Source: Saccoglossus kowalevskii
Lineage: Eukaryota; Hemichordata; Enteropneusta; Harrimaniidae
NCBI RefSeq assembly: GCF_000003605.2
Contig: NW_003130854.1
Location: forward strand, 1,748,866-1,799,833
DNA length: 50,968 nucleotides
Direction of reading: 5' to 3'
Part shown: in pieces, positions 28,681 to 38,540 of the stretch
Position numbering within the stretch: the stretch's first letter is position 1
Layout: each line of letters begins with the position of its first letter
Translations under genes and position numbers: made by a program
Notes under the pieces: generated by a model
Databases searched by the model: none
What the model saw: the letters and a program-made list of their open reading frames with translations, nothing else
What the model was told of the DNA's origin: nothing

Positions 28681-29098
28681 TTGGTTCAGGGAACAACTGA
28701 CTATTCACAACACTCCATAAACTGCCTAATTATAATACGTTGTTTCAATGAGTTCATGAGTGAATTATGTGTCATGCTAGAAAATCAGTTAAGTAATCCG
28801 GACCTTTTGCTGGTGGTGGCGCAAACAGAAGAAAAAAATCATCATAAAAGCCATCTTTATCGCAACTGGAATAAACATGCACCTGTCGTTATCCGTCGGA
28901 ATTTGTTCTTCTAATGCTGCTAGAAAATATCAAAGCGAAACGCAGGTCTTATGCTAAGATCGAAAAAGCGGCTGAAAATTTGATTAAAGAAGACATTTTG
29001 GGCTTTCATGATAACTTGGACGCAATACTGAAAAAGTCTGAATAATAAATTAGATGCGACTAGACAAGGTTGAAGAAGACATTAAGGATGCTGATGAA
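28681..29098 (+). pseudogene. Coding-like remnant running into the gap
   Basis: Two short open frames follow each other. The first, opened from about 28756 by MSELCVMLENQLSNPDLLLV, ends at 28914. The second starts at ATG 28913, overlapping that stop, and reads 44 residues with a Lys/Glu-rich composition (for example KAAENLIKEDILGFHDNLDA) to TAATAA. A third frame, MRLDKVEEDIKDADE, runs into the gap. The matching region of copy 2 (about 37080-37370) is broken by deletions and stops. This could be a decayed gene fragment or exons of a gene hidden by the gap; I do not recognise the product. Confidence 0.3.
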
Positions 29099-31137
29099 NN
29101 NNNNNNNNNNNNNNNNNNNNNNNNNNNNNNNNNNNNNNNNNNNNNNNNNNNNNNNNNNNNNNNNNNNNNNNNNNNNNNNNNNNNNNNNNNNNNNNNNNNN
29201 NNNNNNNNNNNNNNNNNNNNNNNNNNNNNNNNNNNNNNNNNNNNNNNNNNNNNNNNNNNNNNNNNNNNNNNNNNNNNNNNNNNNNNNNNNNNNNNNNNNN
29301 NNNNNNNNNNNNNNNNNNNNNNNNNNNNNNNNNNNNNNNNNNNNNNNNNNNNNNNNNNNNNNNNNNNNNNNNNNNNNNNNNNNNNNNNNNNNNNNNNNNN
29401 NNNNNNNNNNNNNNNNNNNNNNNNNNNNNNNNNNNNNNNNNNNNNNNNNNNNNNNNNNNNNNNNNNNNNNNNNNNNNNNNNNNNNNNNNNNNNNNNNNNN
29501 NNNNNNNNNNNNNNNNNNNNNNNNNNNNNNNNNNNNNNNNNNNNNNNNNNNNNNNNNNNNNNNNNNNNNNNNNNNNNNNNNNNNNNNNNNNNNNNNNNNN
29601 NNNNNNNNNNNNNNNNNNNNNNNNNNNNNNNNNNNNNNNNNNNNNNNNNNNNNNNNNNNNNNNNNNNNNNNNNNNNNNNNNNNNNNNNNNNNNNNNNNNN
29701 NNNNNNNNNNNNNNNNNNNNNNNNNNNNNNNNNNNNNNNNNNNNNNNNNNNNNNNNNNNNNNNNNNNNNNNNNNNNNNNNNNNNNNNNNNNNNNNNNNNN
29801 NNNNNNNNNNNNNNNNNNNNNNNNNNNNNNNNNNNNNNNNNNNNNNNNNNNNNNNNNNNNNNNNNNNNNNNNNNNNNNNNNNNNNNNNNNNNNNNNNNNN
29901 NNNNNNNNNNNNNNNNNNNNNNNNNNNNNNNNNNNNNNTCCATGGAAGGTCATTCTCTTGCTCAGCTGCTGAATCAATAACCGTGGCTGAACGCACCACC
30001 AGAGTCAACTACATGTAGTTTTCTTTCCAAGATTTTTGTTTTGCGAGATGTCTCGACGAAGATCTGTATTATCTGATTTGAATGGCAACGAGGGGGATAG
30101 AAGTCACAGCGAGTGCTGAACTGAATCGGGAGATGCGATCGCTTAGGTTTAAAGTTGTTACTATTTTGTTGATTTGTAAAATAACCTGTTCGCCATAAAT
30201 CGTTTTTTAGTTCCCAAAACTGTTAGTGTGATGATTCTTTTTCCATCTTAAATGCGTAATACATAGTACCGGAACAACTGCTGGCGGGGACTACTGCCGG
30301 TATCTAACATTCAGTTCACTTTCTATATCATGTATAACAAATCTAACTGAATCCGTCAAATTATTTATTGAGAATGTGAAGATAAAGAAAAATAAAACAG
30401 GTAAAACAAGGATGCTCACACACACGCTTTTACAGCTGCTTGTCTGGGGTTTTACGTGTAGCCATGTTGTAGCCAAGTCCGGGCCCAAGTGTTTCACTTC
30501 CGACTCATTGTGGTCGGAGTCCATGACACGTAATTTGGTCACGAAAACTAAGTCTGCCATGTGCTCAAATTTTCTACCTTCTGTTTATACCTCCATGGTC
30601 TGATCAATTAAATCGTGGAAGGTACCTTCCATGATTAAATTTTCATAATAATCGCTTTACATACTGTCGACGTTCTTCTCAAAATTTCCTTGCATTTGTT
30701 TTTTTCGTCACTGTCATAGTCGACCCCAAGACGGTTTCATAGTCGACTGCTTGAAGAGTGAGAAATTCAACAAAATTAAATTTGTGGACGAGCGTAAATG
30801 GAGTGCGTGTAACTTGTACCTCGGACTACTAATACAAAAATGTACTCGTATTACTAGTCTGAGCTTGTACCATAGACCCTCAACGTATGGGTGGTGACTA
30901 TTATGCAAATTATCTGTCTATTATGTCTTTGGCTGATTAATTAAAACATAGCTTTCAAAACAATGACATGTGCTTTTGTTTTTAATTAACAAAAAATGAT
31001 TTTTAAACCCTATAAAGACATTGAATTCACTTTTTTTCCTACTGAGTGTTTGCTCATTGTAGTCCAGCATTGAAAAATACAAAAAAGTAGAATTTTGGGT
31101 TTCAAAGCAAAAAAGGTGTACAGCCTCCTTAAATGAT
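29083..31137. other. About 2 kb present only in duplication copy 1
   Basis: Copy 1 and copy 2 agree up to GAAGAAGACAT (29072-29082 and 37368-37378) and resume at ACGGCAAAAG (31139 and 37379). Between them copy 1 has about 2 kb including the gap. The readable part (29939-31137) has open stretches on both strands but no recognised domain. It is either an insertion in copy 1 or a deletion from copy 2. Confidence 0.6.
29099..29938. other. Assembly gap, 840 N
   Basis: A run of undetermined bases within the part of copy 1 that copy 2 lacks. Open frames crossing it are artefacts. The true length may differ. Confidence 0.99.
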
Positions 31138-32551
31138 ATACGGCAAAAGGTTCAAGAAGATTAATGTAGAATAACTGATATTTAAAAAGGGAAAACAAAA
31201 ATTTACTGGTTTTATGCCACAACTATTAACAGCTATTAACAACAGCTGTATCAACAACAAGTTTGTTATGGAGAGAAGCAAAAACTGTGGACTTCCAGAT
31301 CACTGAATATAGATTTGGATCTACTCTGGAAACATGATTGGAGTTTGTGAAACACATTCAAACTGTGTGTGTTAGGTTCGCTATATTAATAGCTGATGTC
31401 ACACTGTTTTCTAATTTCTAACCATTTATACATCATCATACATAATACATATATATTTTCTTCGTCACTTAAGTTTATGGCTTCAGGATAAAATGGTGTG
31501 CGAAAGAAATGATGTACTTTATCACTCCAAAACACTGGAATATTGGTTCAGATAAGGGCTTTTAAAACAATTTTGAAAACTACATGATTTCAATTTAAAT
31601 ATCCAAATGTATTTTTAAATATTCAAATGCAGGTGAAATCCAGAATGTGCTTGCTCTACTAAACATATGATCCTGCACATTTTGTTGTTAATATTTTTGT
31701 ACTCAATGACAGTTCATAACCATAGATATCAATGTTGTATCACTTGATGTACACAGTATCAATGGTATATATTGTACAATTAGTCATAAAAAACATATTT
31801 GGGATTCGCTACTGAAGCATCTTATTTCGTTTAGCAGCCACTTCATGTTTGGCTACTTTCTGAGATTTATTCCCATCATTTTTTTTTATTTATTCTGAAG
31901 CAATTGTTAACATAGTCTTTTAAACTGATTTCAAGGACATTCAGCTAACTGTGTGGCAACAAATAGACAAGGTCGACCTTTGTTGAAGCTTTTCATTTTT
32001 ATTTCCCAAATCCATAGAGACATAACTGAAACTGCCTGCATAGCGGACATTGCTACTTTCTTCTATATTTGTACTAATATAACTGTATCAACAACATTTT
32101 ACGTACATACAATAACTACCATTTAAATTAAACAGTTATTTTTGTAGCTTCGTTCTTTGTTCTTTATGCTTCTGTAATCAACAAATTTACATCTAGATTC
32201 TGTATGCTTATATGTAAAATATATTTATTTATTTATTGATTGATTTTTGATACAATTGTATATGTTATATAAATTGTTATTGTACGTTCGCCAATGTCTT
32301 GTAAATATCTTGTATATAAATTAATTTGTAAATGATATGATTGTTGTTTTGAAGAAAAAGGGTCACCAGTTTGCCATTTTAACCAAATCACAAAGCAAAC
32401 TGACTTGCATCATCGTAAATGAAGCCGAAAAGAATACCTTACAACATTAGGGGGTGCAAGGGGTTCTGGTCAGCATCAGCAACCAACATCTTGATTTCAG
32501 AAAGGTATTCGTTTTCGTCAATTTTCAGACAATTTTATTTTTACGACCTGA

Positions 32552-32557
32552 TTTATT
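32552..32557 (-). promoter_or_regulatory. Candidate poly(A) signal of copy 2
   Basis: AATAAA on the minus strand about 100 bases past the stop; a second AATAAA follows at 32539-32534. Either could mark the 3' end. Confidence 0.35.
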
Positions 32558-32656
32558 GATTGACGGAGCACTGTAGTGTACTTGACAGTTGTTTTATTCT
32601 GTCATTTATCAGAAGCTTTTCGCAAGAACACGCCAAGTATTGTTGTATGCTGCCCT

Positions 32657-35600
32657 CTATGTTTTATCAATGTTCATACTCGATTTCTTCCTGCAGGTCA
32701 CGCCTGGGAATAATTAGATTAATATGTTTTGTTTTTTTTGTTTTTTGTGTGTGAGTGAATGTATTCAGTGACGGCTTATTTCACTTCACTTTTTCCAATT
32801 CTTCGATATTTGTGCTGTTATTTGTTATAACACCATTTGTTTATGGGAGTCAATGTGGAGATGTTGACCAGCATATGATACATGAGACAGGCTAGTTTTT
32901 GTCATTCAGTCAATCACTGCTATTCGTTGCCACTGGGAGAGATTGTTGTGTTTTCGGTCCCTTTAAATTGAATATGACATTTCCTGATTGCGTTATTTAA
33001 ATCATGACTCTTTTATCCACCAGAGACACCTATGTTTAACACAATATTTTTTTATATTTTAATAACCTAGCAATGTAACATTTATAAGAACCTGTAGATA
33101 ATACTTCTCTTTCACGACGGTGCTAGTTGCAATGTTGACCAGATTTCTGTGGATGGAAAAGGAAAAGAATCAGTTGCATAGTCATGCTCCCATATTACAT
33201 GCAATACATGCCCCATAAATAAACAAACTACGTCTATTCTCCAAAATAATCTGGGCTTGTTCTAATGATTGTTGACTTCATAATCTGAGTGTGACATTGA
33301 CGTTTACTGATAAAGATAGATAATAGCCAGTTCACCACGTTCTTTATAAATCAACAGTTGCAATAACAATTGAAGTAAGTCCAAAAATCTCTCATTACGT
33401 CGAAAAGTACTGAAACATTACATAAAAGTCCAAATTATTATGGCGAGAGAACCTTACCCACCATACCTACTATGGTTACCAGTTTAGCACATGTATGTAA
33501 TGAACTTATCATTCTTAAAATGAACTTTTAATATGAATCACATACATAAGTTATACATCAAATCATTTTTGAATGGCAATACATTCAAGAAGAAGATATA
33601 AATTTATACACTTACAAGAAGTCACACAGCACACACGTCCTCGAGTGCAGCCAGTGCATCCAGGCTCTTCTGTTTCATTCCTATTGCATTTATGAGCTCG
33701 ACATGTACCTCCACATTTGTCTTCACAGTGAGATGCTGTCCAAACAAAATAAAACGTAAACACTTAGTATACTAACATTCACTCACACAAATGATAAAAA
33801 ATAAAATAAATGGTGTTTCTTATTGAATGGTTATGTGAATTTATTCTATTAATGCATAAATAAAAGAAATGTGTGTGTTTTGAATGTTTAAGATTATTCC
33901 TACATGACAAAAGTATTGTGCGTTTACTTACATTCTGGCACACAGCAAACAAATGTATCCTTGCAACCAATGCACTCCAATGCCTGTACCTCGTCTGAGG
34001 CGCATTTATAGCGACATATACCACCACAACAATCATGGCAATCAAAAGCTGGTCAGGAAAAAATACGAAAATAATTTTATAACGTTTTTGTCATTGTAGG
34101 AAATAGAATAAGACAGATTCAAGGAGAAAATTTTATATAATTGATGTTCATATGAATGAAAACCAAAGTTTACTATAACCAGTGTCTTTAAACTAAGTTG
34201 TATGTGCTTTCAATAGGCAGACATATTTCGGTTTTGATGAACATATACCTAAGGGCACACAACAGCGTTTGACTGGTAGGACAGAGCAGGCAGGATGTGC
34301 ATACTCGTATTTATGACATTGTTGACGCCATACACCACCACAACAGTCTTCACAGTCAAATGCTGATCCGGACGGAATAAGAGAAATGTTATTTATTAAA
34401 ACATTAATATGACGTTAACTAAGCAAAAGTTTAATCAAGGAAGAAAAACTTATTTGTAGCTTTGAAATTACACGATTAATTATGTCACTTAATTTTCCTT
34501 GCATGTTAGTATATGGCTGGTGTATTTTTAATAAACATAATTCATAACCAGTATTGCCTAATGTAAATGAATGAATAGTAGGTGGCTCGTGCTAGCTGGT
34601 GTCTATCAGTGTGCGAGTTGAAGCAAAATAAAATAAAAAAAGTTCTATTCTGCAGCAGTGCTCTTACAAATGTTTTTTTTGTGTGAAATCAAATAATTCA
34701 TATTTAAATTGACCTAGTTATTTCTTATTAGAAAATAATTCTCTATCTGTTTCTGTCTTTGAGTGCGGAATTCACATCTTGTTTTATGCAAGGTAGTAGT
34801 GTATTTTAATTTTAATATTAATCTCGAGCAGTGTAGATTTAGAAATGAATACTAAGAATTCATCATCAATATTCAGTCCAAATATAACAGAAATGTGTTA
34901 CTACATAATAGTTGCTAAACACTGTATAATTGTCATGAGAATCAAATATGATAACAAGTGTTTGCTCTGTAAATTGTGGTAAGTTCCCAGACACCAAAAT
35001 TGCACAAACTGCCCTCTGTTGAATAAAATCACATCTAGTTTACTTATTTGAGTTGGTGTAGTCTTAATAGGATCATATGCATATAACCTTAGAATGTTGT
35101 AAATGTGAAATATCTGCTATTGTTTAGGTTACGTACATGATGTATCAAGGAATAAATACACACCGAAATCATGACACAAAGATTAGTCACAACATAAACA
35201 CGAGTAGTTCATTTGTTGTTGTGTAAAATTGATATTCCCGTTATATCTGAACTCAAACCCTGCCAATATCTAAAGTATTTGTTGTTGGAACGGTCAAGTA
35301 TGAGGTAGCACACAATTAGACATCTCAATTAGAGCGGCAAAGATACGATAAAGCTAAGATTTCAACCAAGATAGAAAATTACTGTTATTTGAGTGTTGGT
35401 AGATAATGAATAAGATGTGGTACACAAATAAATAAGTAGGTCTGTATAGAAACGATCAATGTGATACCTGGTGTAAATGTGTCATCTTCAACAGCAATCG
35501 CCTGCAACAAAAATTTAAACGGATAAATTTTACTGTCTACATTACTCCGTTCGATCGATCACACATTCATAATTTGCTGTTTAAGTTGAGCGGTAAACCT

Positions 35601-35786
35601 CATCGCTTTATACATAATATGACAGTTGGAGATACAAGATACAATAATTACGTACTGAATGGCTTGTTTGAGTGAATAAAACTTACATAGCCGGATGGAT
35701 AAGTACCAAGACAAAAGACTATATAAAATAATAGATAGGATACTTACAGTCGGTAGTACTAAAAGTGCTATATAAATGAAATACAT
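32657..35786 (-). CDS. Secreted cysteine-rich three-module protein, copy 2 (156 aa, 6 exons)
   Basis: Paralogue of the gene about 8.2 kb to the left, same strand. Exons: 35786-35748, 35501-35468, 34362-34249, 34048-33932, 33735-33616, 32703-32657, total 471 nt with stop. The signal peptide differs from copy 1 only in its last residue (T for N). Modules sit at about residues 26-62, 64-101 and 103-141. Module 1 differs from copy 1 at 11 of 37 residues, module 2 at about 10 of 39 including a one-codon deletion, module 3 at only 2 of 39. All module cysteines are kept. The last exon is 9 nt shorter than in copy 1, stays in frame, ends at the same TAG, and gains one extra Cys (CVTCRKK). Both copies look intact, so neither is an obvious pseudogene. 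Function unknown; likely secreted and disulfide-rich. Confidence 0.82.
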
Positions 35787-35882
35787 TGCGAATAAATTTC
35801 TAAATTAACTTTCTTCTAGCAATGCATATGCAATATCACTCGGGTCTAGGTTGAGATACTGGATTACTGAAATTTGCAATGT

Positions 35883-35889
35883 TTTTATA
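35883..35889 (-). promoter_or_regulatory. TATA box of cysteine-rich gene copy 2
   Basis: TATAAAA on the minus strand, 97 bases upstream of the ATG and in the same sequence context as the copy 1 box. Conservation between paralogues is the main support. Confidence 0.55.
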
Positions 35890-36575
35890 GAGTCTGTTGC
35901 ATTAGAACAAACAATATTTACCTTATGTTTCCTAAAATGCGTTATGCATTACACATGGTATGAAATATAGGTAGTGAAATATTAATGAGATTAGTGAGGG
36001 CATTGTACAAGCACCACAAAGTGATGTATTATTTTCTCTCTAAGTGATCATAATTACTTGCGTATTAGACACTTTAGTATTGTTACTTCCACTCGGTTTA
36101 GTAAAGAAATTAGATCAGTCAACATTGACATCTTACTAAATTATATTACACGAGGTCAATGACATGCAATTCGGACACCAAAAGGTTACATATACATCGT
36201 CTAAGACCAGTTAACTATTGAAGTTAGATTTACATGACTTCTAATATGTGTCGGAAAATGACTTGCAGTTTTATTCTCTGGTTATTCTATCAATACTTTT
36301 TGAACAGATTGGAGGTATATCGATAAAAATATATAGTCACACTCTCTATTCTACTGTGAATACATACGAATTTATAGTATGTTAACCTCAACACATAAAT
36401 GATGATGTGAACAAGACAAATAAACAATAAATTCATTCATCTGAAGAACAGTTAATGCATCTAATATGCGGCAATCACAAACAAAAACATTTCATAGAGC
36501 AACAGTAATGTTGGTGACAGAACGAGTACTAAAGGTCATTTAACGGGCATGAGGACGTTGATCAGATTGAACCAT

Positions 36576-36644
36576 GCAGTTTTCGACAGACAGTTGGTAA
36601 TACTTCACAGGACCGAGGTTTGCCAACTGTCTGTCAGAAACTGC
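36576..36644. other. 69-nt inverted-repeat hairpin upstream of copy 2
   Basis: Same length and arms as the copy 1 hairpin. The 5' arm is identical across all 25 bases; the 3' arm has changed at a few sites but still pairs, one change giving a G-U-type pair. The loop has also diverged. Confidence 0.6.
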
Positions 36645-37876
36645 TTAATCCGCTGAGCGTGTGTGAGGTTGTTCACCTCTGTTGAGTAAATAGACCATTG
36701 AACAGTATGCTGGAGAATACAATTGGAGAATACTGTTATTGTGTGAAAACAACCTTATTTTATGTGGCTAAGTTATAATTTTACAATATTCAACGATAAA
36801 ACGTTAATTATTCAATGTTAAATATATCTTGTGCGTCTAATACAGAAAACATTATCATCATTGCCATCAATGTCAGTTTAATTTGTAACATTCTTACTAT
36901 CATTTGTGTACTGTAGTGCTCTCTGTGCTCATGTTACGTGATTTGGAGGTAACAAGAGAAACCAAAGACTGATAAATTTCGTCAACAACCATTTTAGATA
37001 ATGTGAAATTGTTCACAGGGGCCAACTAACCATTCACAACACTCCATTAACTGAATAAATATAATACGTTGTTTCAATGAGTTCGTGAGTGAATTATGTG
37101 TCATGCTCGGAAATCAGTTGAGTAATCCGGACGTTTTGCTGGTGGTGGAGTTCATCTTTATCGCAACTGGAATAATCTGCCGTTATCCGTCATAATTTGT
37201 ATAGCTGTTCTTCTAATGCTGCTCGACAATAATAAGCGAAACGCAGGACTTTTGCTGAGACCGGAAATGCGGCTGAAAACTTGATTAAAGAAGACATTTT
37301 GAGCTAATTGCATTATCACCTGGACGCAATATTATGAATAATAAATTAGATGCGACTGGACAACTTTGAAGAAGACATACGGCAAAAGCTTCAAGATTAA
37401 TTGAGAATAAACGATCTTTAAAAAAAAAGAAAAAAAACATGTACTGGTCTTAGGCTACAATCAAACAGCTATTTTCGGTGATATGATTTAATCGACACAC
37501 ACTTTTCATGACCATATTAATTATTGTTAGCCTCAAGCAATCTGTATAACCTCAATCTCAATCTCAATCACCAAATAAACGCTAAATATGTTATTGAAAT
37601 TAACATATATATCACTAACATTCATTCATTAAAAGATATTCAACCACGGTAACAATACTGTGCATACAAGAATAAGTACCATTGTTGTTATAAATTACCA
37701 TCGGTCAAGCGTAAATCATCATGCATCTCAATATTACAGGGGGCATCGTACAATTCAAAATGTTGTATTTCCAACTCGTTTTCAATGCGTCTCATAGTCT
37801 CGATGAATTGCGCCCCTAGCAACAGAACGCTTCTGTAGCGTATACAGGGTTGAACTCGTTGAAATCGACAATTGCG

Positions 37877-37882
37877 TTTATT
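37877..37882 (-). promoter_or_regulatory. Candidate poly(A) signal of the selenoprotein gene
   Basis: First clear AATAAA on the minus strand past the stop, about 660 bases downstream. It leaves room for a SECIS element in the 3' UTR. Weak evidence on its own. Confidence 0.25.
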
Positions 37883-38476
37883 TTTCTATATTATAGTAAC
37901 ATATATCCAAAACATAATTCTTATTCATGAATAACTACTGATTAAAACGATGCCAACGATTTTCACGACCTCCCTGTTATCAATTTCCGTCATAGATACT
38001 CTAGAGGGCATGACTTATAAGAAAGGTATATTGAGCCTTTCAGCTGAAATTATCCCTTTCTTTATCAAGAAAGCTTATTAAGTGTGTGCAGTAATACCCA
38101 CAAACTTTCAATTTGAATGCATCATTTATATATCTTGATTATAATATTATATATTTATATGCAGTAATACTCATGAATGGTTTACAAATCTTTTCAATAA
38201 AAAAACAATTGAGGCATAAATCATGTACAATTCTCAGTCATACAATATATCTCTAAAAAGCTTTTCACAGTATGACGTCATATGACATTGTTTTCATGCA
38301 ACAATGTTTAAAATATGAACAAGGAAGCAATTATATATTAGTGTGTAGATGGTTATACTGGTTCAAATAAAGTGAAGACCTGGAGCTGAATAGTATTTAA
38401 AATTGTATGAATAACCAACTTATCTGTGTATGTCCGTTTCGACACAGGAGATATTCTAATAAAGTAATTACAATCT

Positions 38477-38512
38477 GAACACACCACATGTCAGTTTTTA
38501 TGTGGTGTATTC
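38477..38512 (-). ncRNA. SECIS-like stem-loop candidate in the selenoprotein 3' UTR
   Basis: Starting 28 bases past the stop, a perfect 13-bp stem (one G-U pair) carries a 10-nt apical loop, AAAAACTGAC, and is followed on its 3' side by AGAT. Stem length, A-rich loop and the 3' GA fit a SECIS element. The canonical 5' ATGA is missing: the flank reads TTATTGC and the nearest GA pairs inside the stem. I scanned roughly 700 bases of 3' flank by eye and found no better canonical candidate. Confidence 0.3.
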
Positions 38513-38540
38513 GCAATAAACAAACCAGTGATATTTCTTT

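Larger units (their letters stand above)
23275..31230. repeat. Tandem segmental duplication, copy 1
   Basis: The segment matches 31255-37450 in direct orientation, collinear across the flank, the whole cysteine-rich gene, its promoter and upstream DNA. Matching landmarks include CTTCCAGATCA near 23317 and 31291, GAATCAGTTGCATAGTC near 25038 and 33169, and GACGTTGATCAGATTGAA near 28370 and 36554. Non-coding parts look roughly 70-80% alike by eye, so the duplication is not recent. Copy 1 is longer because it contains about 2 kb absent from copy 2, including the gap. Boundaries are approximate. Confidence 0.8.
31255..37450. repeat. Tandem segmental duplication, copy 2
   Basis: Second copy of the block starting at about 23.28 kb, ending near a shared stretch (CGGCAAAAG at 31141 and 37380) followed by diverged sequence. 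Outside the six exons and the upstream hairpin I see only AT-rich intronic and flanking DNA. Boundaries are approximate. Confidence 0.8.

Noticed and set aside
29050-30008. Several 300-residue open frames on both strands
   Set aside because: They are almost wholly undetermined bases; the open frame is an artefact of the gap.
30291-30603. Overlapping frames of 89 and 75 residues on opposite strands
   Set aside because: Neither shows a domain, and they shadow each other. Kept only as part of the unexplained copy 1 segment.
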